Counted from the stretch's first letter, positions 42,869 to 53,650 are shown. The stretch is 64,000 nucleotides of DNA from Oceanibacterium hippocampi (GCF_900172325.1 NZ_FWFR01000002.1:248001-312000), one strand, 5' to 3'. The notes: generated by a model from the letters alone, not told the origin. A program made the numbers and translations.

Positions 42869-43152
42869 GTCTCGTCCCCGGCCGCCGGCGTTGCGCCGAA
42901 CATTTCCGCCGCCGGCATCGTCCGGATGATCCGGTCGCTCACCGTGTCCCGTTCGGCGATGAACCAGTAGCTGGTCGGCAGATGGCACCACCATTCCAGC
43001 ACCGGCCCGGCGACGTTGGGCTCGTAGACGATGTAGTCGCGCCAGGCGTCGTCGCTGCCGGCGACCGGGTCGGGCATGGTCTTCACAACGCCGCCATACT
43101 GGAACTCGGAGATGTTGCGCGGGCCGTTGAGCGGGCAATGCATGAGCTTCAT
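42865..43152 (-). CDS. soxD: Sarcosine oxidase delta subunit (variant without the full zinc site)
   Basis: The 95-residue small subunit. The family usually binds zinc through CPxCG near the N-terminus and an HxxGC motif later. Here the motifs read CPLNGPRNISEFQYGG and CHLPTSYWF, so the first Cys and the His are kept but the second Cys and the last Cys are replaced. The remaining sequence (EWW, YWFIAERDT, size, operon slot) is typical. It lies between soxB (10-base gap) and soxA (4-base overlap). Confidence 0.9.
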   Translation of the reverse strand: MKLMHCPLNGPRNISEFQYGGVVKTMPDPVAGSDDAWRDYIVYEPNVAGPVLEWWCHLPTSYWFIAERDTVSDRIIRTMPAAEMFGATPAAGDET

Positions 43153-43162
43153 CGTCGCCGTC

Positions 43163-44404
43163 CTAGTGCCCGACCGAGGCGGCGCCCTTGTCGCCGAGCA
43201 GTTCGATATCGTCGAAGCGGGCGAGCCGGAAGGGGCGGATCAGTTCCGGCACGGTCCCGGTCGCGACGGTCTCCGCCATCCGCTTGCCGACCACCGGCGT
43301 CGCCTTGAAACCCCACGTGCCCCAACCGGAATCGAGCCAGTAGTTGCGGATCGGGGTCTCGCCCATGATCGGCGAGAAGTCCGGCGACATGTCGGTCATC
43401 CCGGCCCACTGCCGGAGAATTTTCATTTCTGCCAGGAACGGGAAGAGTTCCAGCATGTTGGCCATCAGTCCCTCCTTGAAATCGAGGGTCGAGCGCGTGC
43501 CGTAGAGCGGATAGGGATCGCTGGCGCCGCCCATCACGAGTTCGCCGCGCGGCGTCTGGCTGATATAGACGTGCAGCGAACCCGACACGATGATCGGGTC
43601 GAGGAACGGTTTCACCGGCAGCGAGACGCAGGCCTGCAGCGGGACGGTGCGGATCGGCAGCCGGAAACCCGCCATGTCGGCGAGCAGGGTCGAGGCGCCG
43701 GCGACCTGCTGGACGATCTGCCCGGCCTCGATCCTGCCCCGGTTGGTCTCGACGCCGATCGCCCGGTCGCCGTCCTTGACGATGCCGGTCACCTCGGTCT
43801 TCTGCAGGATCGAAACGCCGCGCCGGGCCGCGCCGGTCGCATAGCCCCAGGCGACGGCGTCGTGGCGGGCGATGGCGCCCGGCTCGTGATAGAGCGCGCC
43901 CAGGACCGGGTGCCGGACATCGCGGGAAAGGTTGAGATTCGGCGCCAGCCGGGCGATCTCGTCCGGATAGATCACCTCTGAGGCAACGCCCAGGTGCTTG
44001 TTGACCTCGGCCCGCCAGCGCGCGGTACGGATCGCCGCGTCGGTATGCGCGAGCGTCAGGTGGCCACGCTCGCTGTAGAGGATGTTGAAATCGAACTCTT
44101 CCGACAGCCCCTGGAAGAGACGGACCGACTCGTCGTAGAAGGCGACCCCTTCAGGCGTCAGGTAGTTCGAGCGGATGATCGCCGTGTTGCGGGCCGTGTT
44201 GCCGCCGGCGAGATAGCCCTTCTCCAGCACCGCCACGTCGCGGATGCCGTGCACCGTCGCCAGGTAGTAGGCCGTCGCCAGGCCATGTCCGCCGCCACCG
44301 ATGATGACGACATCGTAGCGCTTCTTCAGATCGGGCTCCGGCGGCAGGTCCGGGACCGGTCTGTAGCGCCGGCGTAGGCCGTATTTCAGCAAGGCGAAGG
44401 GCAT
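43163..44404 (-). CDS. soxB: Sarcosine oxidase beta subunit
   Basis: The 413-residue FAD-dependent subunit carries the sarcosine oxidation site. The FAD-binding motif is DVVIIGGGGHGLATAYYLA; other family stretches are NTARNTAIIRSNY and GWGTWGFKATPVVGKRMAE. It belongs to the DAO/GlyA-type flavoenzymes. It is first of the soxBDAG operon, divergent from dadA across about 210 bases. ATG 44404 aligns with the family start (MPFALLKYGLRR); other in-frame ATGs lie just upstream. Confidence 0.95.
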   Translation of the reverse strand: MPFALLKYGLRRRYRPVPDLPPEPDLKKRYDVVIIGGGGHGLATAYYLATVHGIRDVAVLEKGYLAGGNTARNTAIIRSNYLTPEGVAFYDESVRLFQGLSEEFDFNILYSERGHLTLAHTDAAIRTARWRAEVNKHLGVASEVIYPDEIARLAPNLNLSRDVRHPVLGALYHEPGAIARHDAVAWGYATGAARRGVSILQKTEVTGIVKDGDRAIGVETNRGRIEAGQIVQQVAGASTLLADMAGFRLPIRTVPLQACVSLPVKPFLDPIIVSGSLHVYISQTPRGELVMGGASDPYPLYGTRSTLDFKEGLMANMLELFPFLAEMKILRQWAGMTDMSPDFSPIMGETPIRNYWLDSGWGTWGFKATPVVGKRMAETVATGTVPELIRPFRLARFDDIELLGDKGAASVGH

Positions 44405-44614
44405 CGGCATTCCTCTGAACGTCATGCACATTATGCCCAACCGCGCCGGCAATCAGCATTTTCGCGGCACATTTTTGCACGCAACCGCCTTGCGGGAGCC
44501 GGCCCGGCACTGCTAGACGGCGATGAAACCCGCCCGCGGCGCCGGCATCGACCCCGGGCGGCTCCCTGAATTCGAGGAAAGCCGGACAACGGCACCGTTG
44601 GAGCGGAAGCAGCC

Positions 44615-45898
44615 TTGAAAGTCATCGTGCTCGGCGCCGGCGTGGTCGGTGTCAGCCTCGCCTACATGCTCGCCGGCGACGGCCACGAGGTGGTGGTGCT
44701 CGAACGGCGTGACGGCGCGGCGCTCGGCACCAGTTTCGCGAACGGCGGGCAGATCAGCGCCAGCCAGCCGTTTCCCTGGGCGAGCGGCAAGGTCCCCGGG
44801 CGACTGATCCGCTGGCTCGGCCGCGACGACGCGCCGCTTGCCGTCCGGCTGCGGGCCGATCCGGCTATGTGGTCCTGGGCGCTCCGCTTCCTGATGCGCT
44901 GCACGACGGCGCGCAATCTCGACGGCGCCGGGCGCGCGCTCCGGCTCGCCATGTTCAGCCGCGGTGAACTGCGGCGCCTGCGCCACGAACTCGGCCTGTC
45001 CTACGACGCGGAAGAGCGCGGCATCCTGAAACTGTATCGCGATCCCCGCAGCCTCGAGGAGGCGGCCGCCCATGCCGAATGGCTTGGCGCCCGGGGCATC
45101 GCCCAGACCCTGCTCGACCGCGACGGCTGCGTGGCCGTCGAGCCGGCGCTGGCAACCGGCGCGGCGGGAATCGCCGGCGGCACCTACACCGCCGAGGACG
45201 AGAGCGGCGACGCGCATCGCTACACCCGCGCCCTTGCCGAACGGGGCGCCGCGCTCGGCGTCGTGTTCCGGTTCGATACCGCCGTTCGCGCGCTGGAGGC
45301 GGACGGCGCGCGGATCGTCGCCGCCGCGACGGATGCGGGCCCGGTCCGGGGCGACGCCTTCGTGCTTGCGGCCGGCGTCGATGCGCCGGCGCTGGTCCGC
45401 CCGCTCGGCCTCCGGCTTCCGGTCTATCCGGTCAAGGGCTACTCGGTCACCATTCCGGTCGGCGGCAGCAACGCCGCGCCCCATGTCAGCATCACCGACG
45501 AGGACCGCTACGTGGTCATGAGCCGGCTCGGCGATCGCCTGCGGGCGGCCGGCACCGCGGAACTGGCCGGCCACGACACCACGCCCAACCGGCGCCGTTC
45601 CGGCGCCGTGCTCGATGCGGTGATGTCGCTTTTTCCCGATGCCGGCGATGCCGGGGCCGCGACCCACTGGGCGGGCTTGCGGCCGATGACGCCAGACGGC
45701 GTGCCGCTGATCGGCCCGACGCCTTACGCCAACCTGTTCCTCGATACCGGGCATGGCACGCTCGGCTGGACCATGGCGGCAGGTTCGGCCCGGGTGCTCG
45801 CCGAACTGGTCGCCGGTCGCCCCTCGCCGATCGACCTCGATGGCCTGACAATGCAGCGTTTCCAAAAAGGCAGGGGCCGCGCGCGCGAAACTGGGTGA
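44615..45898 (+). CDS. dadA: D-amino acid dehydrogenase (DadA family)
   Basis: The 427-residue FAD-dependent dehydrogenase deaminates D-amino acids at the membrane. The FAD motif VLGAGVVGVSLAYMLAGDGHEV, the family stretch GTSFANGGQISASQPFPWA, and the C-terminal GLRPMTPDGVPLIGPT and DTGHGTLGWTMA are diagnostic. The start is TTG 44615 with GAGCGGAAG ahead, because no ATG lies between the stop and the FAD motif. An EamA transporter follows 31 bases later, probably in the same transcript. Substrate preference (D-Ala or others) cannot be told. Confidence 0.92.
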   Translation: MKVIVLGAGVVGVSLAYMLAGDGHEVVVLERRDGAALGTSFANGGQISASQPFPWASGKVPGRLIRWLGRDDAPLAVRLRADPAMWSWALRFLMRCTTARNLDGAGRALRLAMFSRGELRRLRHELGLSYDAEERGILKLYRDPRSLEEAAAHAEWLGARGIAQTLLDRDGCVAVEPALATGAAGIAGGTYTAEDESGDAHRYTRALAERGAALGVVFRFDTAVRALEADGARIVAAATDAGPVRGDAFVLAAGVDAPALVRPLGLRLPVYPVKGYSVTIPVGGSNAAPHVSITDEDRYVVMSRLGDRLRAAGTAELAGHDTTPNRRRSGAVLDAVMSLFPDAGDAGAATHWAGLRPMTPDGVPLIGPTPYANLFLDTGHGTLGWTMAAGSARVLAELVAGRPSPIDLDGLTMQRFQKGRGRARETG

Positions 45899-45929
45899 TA
45901 CTCCTGTTGCGTCATCGTTCGGAGGCTTC

Positions 45930-46829
45930 ATGTCCATCGCCGTCACGACGCCCGTGCGTCCGGACGATTCCGGGCTTCGCGGGGTCGGTTTCCTGCTGGT
46001 CGCGGTCTGCCTGTTCGCGACGATGGACGCCTGCGCCAAGTACCTGGTGCTCCGCTATCCGATCCCCGAGGTGATCTGGGTCCGCTATTCCGTTCACACG
46101 GTGCTGATGCTGGCGCTGTTCTGGCCGAAGATGCGGGGCCGCCTCATGCGGACCACGCGGCCCGGCCTGCAGATCGTCCGCTCCGTGCTGCTGCTGGTCA
46201 CCACGGCCTTGTTCTTCAGCGCCGTCTTCTACCTGCCGATCGCCGACGCCAGCGCGATCGCCTTCGTCGCGCCGCTGATCGTCGTCGGCCTGTCGGTGGT
46301 GATCCTGAAAGAGAAGGTTGGCGTTCGGCGCTGGGCGGCGGTCGCCGTCGGCTTCGCCGGCGCGCTGGTGATCATCCGCCCGGGGCTCGGCGCGATGCAT
46401 CCGGCCGCCCTGCTGGTCCTGATGATGGCGGTGACGCACGCCCTCTACCAGATCACGACCCGCATGCTGGCCGGCGAGAACCCGGTCACGACGCTGTTCT
46501 ACACCGCGATCGTCGGCAGCCTTGCGATGAGTGGCGCCATGCCGTTCTACTGGGTGACGCCGTCGCTCGTCGATGGCGGGCTGATGATCCTCCTCGGCGT
46601 CCTCGGCGGGGTCGGTCACTTCCTGCTGATCAAGGCCTTCCAGGTCAGCATGGCCTCGACACTGGCGCCGTTCATGTATCTGCAACTGATCGCCGCGACC
46701 ATCGCCGGTTACATCGTGTTCGGCGATTTCCCGGACCAGTGGACGATCCTCGGCGCGGCGATCGTCGCCTTTGCGGGTATCTACATCGGCTACCGGGAAC
46801 GGGTCCGGAGAACCCCGGCAAAGGCCTGA
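45930..46829 (+). CDS. EamA/DMT-family permease
   Basis: The 299-residue membrane protein has ten helices in two EamA repeats (about 15-145 and 155-290). Motifs such as ASAIAFVAPLIVVGLSVVILKEKVG are typical of the drug/metabolite transporter superfamily. These export or import small metabolites such as amino acids. Position behind dadA suggests an amino-acid-related substrate, but this is inference. ATG 45930 follows a GGAGG site. Confidence 0.9.
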   Translation: MSIAVTTPVRPDDSGLRGVGFLLVAVCLFATMDACAKYLVLRYPIPEVIWVRYSVHTVLMLALFWPKMRGRLMRTTRPGLQIVRSVLLLVTTALFFSAVFYLPIADASAIAFVAPLIVVGLSVVILKEKVGVRRWAAVAVGFAGALVIIRPGLGAMHPAALLVLMMAVTHALYQITTRMLAGENPVTTLFYTAIVGSLAMSGAMPFYWVTPSLVDGGLMILLGVLGGVGHFLLIKAFQVSMASTLAPFMYLQLIAATIAGYIVFGDFPDQWTILGAAIVAFAGIYIGYRERVRRTPAKA

Positions 46830-46839
46830 AGCCCGGCGT

Positions 46840-47067
46840 TCAGGGCTGACCGAGACCGACCCGAGCGGCGTCCAGCTCGACACCGTTGCCGGCGATGGAA
46901 TAGGTCCGCAGGCAATATTCCCAGTTGACCGAACCTTCCGGGCCGAACCCCTGGATCACGCAATGATCGCGCAGCATCGCGGTCGGTTCGGTCTGGCGGG
47001 TCGCCGAACAGGCGACTAGGACGGGGAGAAGCAGCGCGGGAAGCGCCAGTCGGATGATCTTGTTCAT
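46840..47067 (-). CDS. 75-residue lipoprotein, tandem family copy 1
   Basis: The lipoprotein has a signal peptide with lipobox LVAC (Cys20), then a conserved core GFGPEGSVNWEYCLRTYS and the tail GVELDAARVGLGQP. Cys36 and Cys52 are shared with the two following paralogues and may form a disulfide. All three are exactly 75 residues, so they align without gaps. No known domain recognised. It is convergent with the EamA gene, ten bases apart. Confidence 0.82.
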   Translation of the reverse strand: MNKIIRLALPALLLPVLVACSATRQTEPTAMLRDHCVIQGFGPEGSVNWEYCLRTYSIAGNGVELDAARVGLGQP

Positions 47068-47088
47068 GGCAATTCTGGTTCGTGAGGG

Positions 47089-47316
47089 TCAGTTCCGCCC
47101 GTAACCGGCACGGCTGCGGTCCAACTCTATGCCATTGCCGCCAATCGAGTAGGTCCGCAAGCAATAAATCCAGTTGGCCGAGCCTTCCGGACCGAAACCG
47201 TATCGCTGGCAGAAGTTGGCGAGCATCCGGGTCGGCTCGCCCGGCGGCGTTGCCGTGCAGGCCGCGAGAAGGGACACGGCAAGCGCGGCAAGGATCAGTC
47301 GCGCGGATATTGTCAT
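47089..47316 (-). CDS. 75-residue lipoprotein, tandem family copy 2
   Basis: Second paralogue: lipobox LAAC (Cys20), core GFGPEGSANWIYCLRTYS, tail GIELDRSRAGYGRN. The ATG at 47316 gives the same 75-residue length as the other copies; the frame is open further upstream but without family similarity. Spacing to copies 1 and 3 is about 20 bases on each side, so the three are probably co-transcribed from 47563 downward. Confidence 0.82.
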   Translation of the reverse strand: MTISARLILAALAVSLLAACTATPPGEPTRMLANFCQRYGFGPEGSANWIYCLRTYSIGGNGIELDRSRAGYGRN

Positions 47317-47335
47317 GGCGATCCGTTTCCCGTCA

Positions 47336-47563
47336 TCACGGTTGACCCAAACCTGCCCTGCTCTCGTCGAGTTCGATACCGCTGCCGCCAACCGAATAGG
47401 TCCGCAGGCAGTAGGTCCAGTTCTCGGAACCTTCAGGGCCGAAACCGTCCCTCAGGCAGTAGTTCCGCAACGCCTCGGTCGGCCCGCCCTGCGGGGGCGC
47501 CGCACAGGCCGCGAGGAGAGAAAGCAGAACGGTCGGAAGCACAAGCCGGGTGAGCGTTTTCAT
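47336..47563 (-). CDS. 75-residue lipoprotein, tandem family copy 3
   Basis: Third paralogue and first in transcription order: lipobox LAAC (Cys20), core GFGPEGSENWTYCLRTYS, tail GIELDESRAGLGQP. The shared pattern across the copies is a lipid anchor, a short spacer with a GEPT/GGPT-like turn, two cysteines 16 residues apart, and a Gly-rich acidic tail. The function is unknown; envelope localisation is expected from the lipobox. Confidence 0.82.
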   Translation of the reverse strand: MKTLTRLVLPTVLLSLLAACAAPPQGGPTEALRNYCLRDGFGPEGSENWTYCLRTYSVGGSGIELDESRAGLGQP

Positions 47564-47672
47564 GCTCTAGAAACTGGGCCCGGCGCTCCGGATGGCAATG
47601 CCCGCAGGGCCGCGGCAGGCGCGGCATTCCGCCGCGCTTGCCCATGCCCCGGTCGATCCCCGCCCCGGCCGC

Positions 47673-48545
47673 TCAGGCGACCGAGGTATCCGCGAGATCG
47701 CCGTACATTTCCGGCCGCCGGTCGCGGAAGAACTGCCACAGGTTGCGGACTTCCCGGACCTGGTCCATGTCCATGTCGGCGACGACGAGTTCGTCCTTGT
47801 CCTCGCTCGCCTGGGCGATGATCTCGCCGCGCGGGTTGCAGACATAGGACGAGCCGTAGAAGCGGCCGATGTTCCAGGGTCCCTCCGTGCCCGGGCGGTT
47901 GATCGCGCCGATGAAGGCGCCGTTGGCGACCGCCGCGGCCGGTTGCTCGAGCTCCCACAGATATTGCGACAGGCCGGCCACGGTCGCCGACGGATTGACG
48001 ATATACTCCGCGCCGTTCAGGGCCAGCGCCCGCCAGCCTTCCGGGAAATGCCGGTCGTAGCAGATATAGACGCCGAGCTTGCAATAGGCCGTCTCGAACA
48101 CCGGCCAGCCCGAGTTGCCGGGCTTGAAGAAGAACTTCTCGTAGAAACCGGCGACCTGCGGGATATGGGTCTTGCGATACTTGCCGAGGTAGCGGCCGTC
48201 GGCATCAATCACGGCGGCGGTATTGTAATAGATCCCGGTCTTCTCTTCCTCGTAGATCGGGACGACGATCACCATGCTGTGCTTCTTCGCGTATTCCTGC
48301 ATCAGCTTGGTCGTCGGACCGTCCGGGATGCGCTCGACCGCCGCGTACCACTTGCTGTCCTGGGACGGGCAGAAATAGGGCTGGGTGCAGACTTCCTGGA
48401 AGCTGAGCACCTGGACCCCCTTGCGCCCCGCCTCCTCGATCAGCGGGATATGCGCCTCGATCATCAGGTCGCGGATTTCCGCCGGCGACATCGAGGTATC
48501 GCCCTTCAGTCCGACCTGTATGAGACCCGCCTTCACTATCGCCAT
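47673..48545 (-). CDS. Beta-ureidopropionase, nitrilase family
   Basis: The 290-residue carbon-nitrogen hydrolase. The catalytic triad is visible: Glu in SFQEVCTQPYF, Lys in KYRKTHIPQ, Cys in GVYICYDRHFPE. Its closest well-known relatives hydrolyse N-carbamoyl-beta-alanine (pyrimidine breakdown) or N-carbamoylputrescine. The divergent dihydropyrimidinase neighbour favours beta-ureidopropionase. An AGGAGG site precedes ATG 48545, and a RutR-type palindrome lies 36 bases upstream. A second, unrelated carbamoylase occurs at 59343. Confidence 0.88.
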   Translation of the reverse strand: MAIVKAGLIQVGLKGDTSMSPAEIRDLMIEAHIPLIEEAGRKGVQVLSFQEVCTQPYFCPSQDSKWYAAVERIPDGPTTKLMQEYAKKHSMVIVVPIYEEEKTGIYYNTAAVIDADGRYLGKYRKTHIPQVAGFYEKFFFKPGNSGWPVFETAYCKLGVYICYDRHFPEGWRALALNGAEYIVNPSATVAGLSQYLWELEQPAAAVANGAFIGAINRPGTEGPWNIGRFYGSSYVCNPRGEIIAQASEDKDELVVADMDMDQVREVRNLWQFFRDRRPEMYGDLADTSVA

Positions 48546-48580
48546 GATCGCCTCCTGTGGAATTCGGTTACGCGGTCTTC

Positions 48581-48596
48581 CTGACCATCTGGTCAA
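48581..48596. promoter_or_regulatory. RutR-type operator between the divergent pyrimidine genes
   Basis: CTGACCATCTGGTCAA matches the E. coli RutR consensus TTGACCANNTGGTCAA at all but one specified base. It lies between the starts of the nitrilase-type gene (48545) and dihydropyrimidinase (48782). The TTGACC arm on the minus strand could also serve as a -35 hexamer for the nitrilase gene. RutR releases DNA when uracil or thymine binds. Confidence 0.75.
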
Positions 48597-48684
48597 GACT
48601 TATCGCGAATTACCGGGGCGTGCAAATGGCGCCGCGATCGTGACCCATGCGGGCCTTTCATTCGGCCGGCAAATGGTCCAGAAT

Positions 48685-50236
<1,552 letters not shown>

Positions 50237-50285
50237 ACTGTCGCCGCCGGCCCGTCCGGGGGAAGAACATCAACCAGAAAAGGGG

Positions 50286-50305
50286 GCGCCGCCAGCCGGC
50301 GGCGC
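50286..50305 (+). other. Stem-loop directly upstream of the TupA-like gene
   Basis: A perfect 8-bp stem (GCGCCGCC / GGCGGCGC) with a 4-base loop ends seven bases before ATG 50313, with no T-tract. It may cover the ribosome-binding region, or be a weak terminator remnant for the dihydropyrimidinase transcript. Confidence 0.35.
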
Positions 50306-50312
50306 GAAGCCG

Positions 50313-51185
50313 ATGCATCATGTCGTCCGCCGTATCGTCAGTGGTCTGCAAGAGTTGTTCCTGCCGCTCATCGCCGTCGGCGCGATCGGCCTCGCCTCTC
50401 TTGCGCCGGCCCAGGCCGGCGAGCGCTTCATCACGCTGGCCTCGACCACATCGACGGACAATTCCGGGCTGTTCGCCTACCTGCTGCCGATCTTCGAGGC
50501 AAAGACCGGGATCGCGGTCCGCGTCGTCGCGGTCGGCACCGGGCAGGCGATCCGGATCGCCCAGAACGGCGATGCCGACGTGATCCTCGTCCATCACAAG
50601 CCGTCGGAAGAAAAACTCGTCGCCGACGGGCACGGCATCAAGCGCTACGACGTGATGTACAACGACTTCATCGTCGTCGGCCCGGCTGACGATCCGGCAG
50701 GCCTGGCAACCGCCGCGAACGCCGCGGACGCCTTCAGGCGGATCGGCGAGAGCGCCATTCCGTTCACCAGCCGGGGCGACGACAGTGGCACGAACAAGGC
50801 GGAGAAGGCGCTCTGGAAAGCCAGCGGGATCGATCCCGCGGCAGCCAGCGGCGACTGGTACCGGGAACTCGGCGCCGGGATGGGGGCGACGCTCAACGCC
50901 GCCGTCGCGATGGATGCCTATGCGCTCAGCGACCGCGGGACCTGGCTCGGCTTCGCCAACAAGGGCAGCCACAGGATCGTCTACGAGGGCGACAAGGCGC
51001 TCTTCAACCAATATGGCGTGATCGTCATCGACCCGAAGAAGCACCCGCATGTAAAGGTCGCGGACGCGCAGACCTTTGCCGACTGGCTGATCGATCCGGA
51101 AGGACAGGCTGCGATCGCGGCGTTCCGCCTGCATGGCGAACAGGCCTTCTTCCCCAACGGCCGCGGCGCGCCCGTCATCAACTGA
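50313..51185 (+). CDS. TupA-like tungstate/molybdate-type substrate-binding protein
   Basis: The 290-residue secreted protein has a signal peptide (about 1-35, APAQAG). The mature start has the TTSTDNSGLFAYLLP motif and then GTGQAIRIAQNGDADVILVHHK, which are typical of TupA/WtpA-like anion-binding proteins. SRGDDSGTNKAE is the second ligand loop. No TupB permease or TupC ATPase gene is next to it. Instead a molybdopterin-fold protein and a histidine kinase follow, so it may be a sensor input and not an importer part. Confidence 0.85.
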   Translation: MHHVVRRIVSGLQELFLPLIAVGAIGLASLAPAQAGERFITLASTTSTDNSGLFAYLLPIFEAKTGIAVRVVAVGTGQAIRIAQNGDADVILVHHKPSEEKLVADGHGIKRYDVMYNDFIVVGPADDPAGLATAANAADAFRRIGESAIPFTSRGDDSGTNKAEKALWKASGIDPAAASGDWYRELGAGMGATLNAAVAMDAYALSDRGTWLGFANKGSHRIVYEGDKALFNQYGVIVIDPKKHPHVKVADAQTFADWLIDPEGQAAIAAFRLHGEQAFFPNGRGAPVIN

Positions 51186-51233
51186 CGGCGAACGAAGCCC
51201 CGCGCGGCGTCGCCGGAATGTGAAAACAACAAT

Positions 51234-51761
51234 ATGAGGCCTCCTCTCATGCGTTCAGCCGGCCCGATCCTGATACTGGTCGCCGCCCTTCTCACATCCG
51301 GGCCGCTTCATGCGGCAACGGCGGGTGAGCATGTCGCCGAAGGCTCGCTGACACGGTTGGAACTGACGGTACGCGGCGACGGCGCCGACGCGCCCGTGCT
51401 ACGACTCGACCAGGCGATGGTAAAGGCCATGCCGCAGCACGAGATCGTGACCGCGACACCCTGGACCGACGGCCGACATGTCTATTCCGGGGTATTGTTG
51501 CGCGACCTCGTCGCCCGCCTGGGCGCCACCGGAACGCGGCTGCGCGCAACCGCCTACAATGACTATGTCGTCGAGATACCGCTCGAGGACATCGAGAGTT
51601 ATGACGTGCTCCTTGCGGTTTGCGTCGACGACGAGCCGCTCAGCCTGCGCAACAAGGGGCCGTTCTGGATCATCTATCCGTGGGATGACCATCCGGAACT
51701 CAGACTGAACCTCTATCACGCCCGGGCGGTATGGCAGCTGAAGGAGCTCGTGGTCGAGTGA
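51234..51761 (+). CDS. Secreted molybdopterin-binding-fold protein
   Basis: The 175-residue protein has a signal peptide (about 1-30, GPLHAAT) and a single small domain of the oxidoreductase molybdopterin-binding type. Relevant stretches are YSGVLLRDLVARLG, RATAYNDYVVEIPLEDI and RNKGPFWIIYPWD. The catalytic enzymes of this superfamily use a Cys to bind molybdenum in a much longer protein. Here only one Cys (LLAVCVDDEPL) is present, in a different place, so catalysis is doubtful. It overlaps the start of the following kinase gene, which suggests a joint sensing role. Confidence 0.78.
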   Translation: MRPPLMRSAGPILILVAALLTSGPLHAATAGEHVAEGSLTRLELTVRGDGADAPVLRLDQAMVKAMPQHEIVTATPWTDGRHVYSGVLLRDLVARLGATGTRLRATAYNDYVVEIPLEDIESYDVLLAVCVDDEPLSLRNKGPFWIIYPWDDHPELRLNLYHARAVWQLKELVVE

Positions 51762-53650
51762 TCACCACGACGAGGAAAGTCGCCTTCACCGGACTCGCCG
51801 TCATGATCCTGGCGCTGGCGATCGCGCTGATGGCGATGCATATCCAGCTTCGCAACCAGTTCGGCGCGAGCACGATGAAATATGTCGACACGACGGTCTG
51901 GTTCTCGCGCCAGATCGACATGGAACTGCTGTCGCTTACCAACGCCCTGGAGCATTACCGCGCCGTCCCGAACGAGGCCACCTGGCGAAAGGTCCGCGCC
52001 CGTTTCGACATTTTCTGGAGCCGCATCGACAGCGCCGGGAAGGGATCGGTCGGCCGCTACCTGATGGCGCTGGAGGACGTGCCGGAACTCCTGGAACGGG
52101 CGCGCCTCGCACTCCACGAAATGGAGCCGCTCATGGGGTCCAGCCTGCGTCCCGACCCGGCCGAACTGTTCGGCGCTGTCGAGCAACTGGAGGCACTTGC
52201 GCCGGCACTGGCGGTCATCTCGCACGAATCGATGGTCCGGCGCACGGAAGGACTGGCGTACGAGCATCACGTCCTGTCGCAGCTGAGCCGCCTTATCGTC
52301 GGCAGCCTGATCGCGATCATGACCTGTTTCGTCCTGTTGTGCGGGCTGATCGTTGCCGAGCGCCGGCGCGCGAATTCGCTGAACGACGAACTGGCGAGCC
52401 GCGTTGCCGAGCGAACCGCCGAGCTCGAGCGCGAGATGGCGAACCGCAAACGTCAGGAACACGCCCTTCGCCAGGCCCAGAAGATGGAGGCCGTCGGCCA
52501 GCTTACCGGCGGCATCTCGCACGACTTCAACAACCTTCTTTCGGTCATTCTCGGCAACCTGGAAATGGCCAAGGCGCGGCTTCCCGGGATTCACGCGGCG
52601 CATCGCTTCATTGCGCATGCGATCGAGGCAGGCCGCCGCGGGGCCGCTCTCAATCATCGCCTGATCGCCTTCTCGCGGGCCCAGCCGGTCCGTCCCGAAC
52701 TGCTCGACCTGAACCGCAATGTCGCGACGACCATCGAGCTCGTCCGCCGCGCCCTGCCGCCGGCGATCCGTCTCGACTACCGGCCGAGCGAGGCGCCTGT
52801 GTTCTGCGAGGCGGACGCGGTCCTGCTGGAAGCGGCGGTGATCAACCTCGTTCTGAATGCCCGTGACGCCATGCCGGATGGCGGCAAACTGACACTCGAG
52901 GTGACCCGCGAAGCGACCGACCCGGAGAGACCCGAAGACAGCCCGGCCGGCGCGGGGACCGCCTGTCTGACGATCCGCGATACCGGGACCGGCATGGACC
53001 CGGAGACCGTACGGAACGCCGTCGAACCCTTCTTCACCACCAAGCGGCAGGGAAAGGGCAGCGGCCTCGGTCTCGCGATGGTCGACAAGTTCGTCAAGCT
53101 GTCCCATGGCACGGTCGAAATCGACAGCGCGCCCGGCAAGGGAACCGCAATACGAATCCGGTTTCCGGAAGCGGCCGGAACGCTCGCGCACGCCGACGAG
53201 AACGAGGAGATCCTCCCCACGGGCCGCGGCGAGACCGTCCTGCTGGTCGAGGACGACAAGGATGTCCGGGGCCTGGTGCACACCATGCTCGAGGATCTGG
53301 GCTACCGGCCGGTCAGCGCGGAATGCGCCAACGACGCACTGGCCATCCTGGAGAATGGCGCCGGTGTTGATCTCCTGCTGACCGACGTCATGCTGCCCGG
53401 CGCGATCGACGGGGCGGAACTGGTCGACCGGGCGCAGGAGGTCCAGCCCGGCCTTCCCTACATGTTCTTCTCCGGTTACGCCCCCTCGGCGCTGCATGAG
53501 CGGGGCGCGATCCGCGACCACGAGATCCTGATCCGCAAGCCGTTCACCGCCGCCCAGATCGCCAACGCCATGCGCGTTGCACTGGACCGGCCAAGCCGTC
53601 GCGAAGGCGTGGCGTCGGCCGCCCGCCGGAAGAAGCGCGAGACGGCTTGA
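51758..53650 (+). CDS. Hybrid sensor histidine kinase
   Basis: The membrane kinase has two helices (about 9-28 and 175-200) bracketing a helical periplasmic sensor domain of about 145 residues. A coiled coil ([21 protein letters not shown]) follows, then HisKA with the phospho-His in [11 protein letters not shown] and HATPase motifs ([34 protein letters not shown]). A C-terminal receiver domain has the Asp in [12 protein letters not shown] 51758 overlaps the preceding stop (GTGA) and has AAGGAG upstream; ATG 51731 is the alternative (639 residues). No separate response regulator or output domain is nearby. Confidence 0.9.
   Translation: MITTTRKVAFTGLAVMILALAIALMAMHIQLRNQFGASTMKYVDTTVWFSRQIDMELLSLTNALEHYRAVPNEATWRKVRARFDIFWSRIDSAGKGSVGRYLMALEDVPELLERARLALHEMEPLMGSSLRPDPAELFGAVEQLEALAPALAVISHESMVRRTEGLAYEHHVLSQLSRLIVGSLIAIMTCFVLLCGLIVAERRRANSLNDELASRVAERTAELEREMANRKRQEHALRQAQKMEAVGQLTGGISHDFNNLLSVILGNLEMAKARLPGIHAAHRFIAHAIEAGRRGAALNHRLIAFSRAQPVRPELLDLNRNVATTIELVRRALPPAIRLDYRPSEAPVFCEADAVLLEAAVINLVLNARDAMPDGGKLTLEVTREATDPERPEDSPAGAGTACLTIRDTGTGMDPETVRNAVEPFFTTKRQGKGSGLGLAMVDKFVKLSHGTVEIDSAPGKGTAIRIRFPEAAGTLAHADENEEILPTGRGETVLLVEDDKDVRGLVHTMLEDLGYRPVSAECANDALAILENGAGVDLLLTDVMLPGAIDGAELVDRAQEVQPGLPYMFFSGYAPSALHERGAIRDHEILIRKPFTAAQIANAMRVALDRPSRREGVASAARRKKRETA

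Noticed and set aside
40103-42970. Open frame of about 955 codons on the plus strand opposite soxA
   Set aside because: No domain or signal; the sarcosine oxidase alpha motifs on the minus strand are unambiguous.
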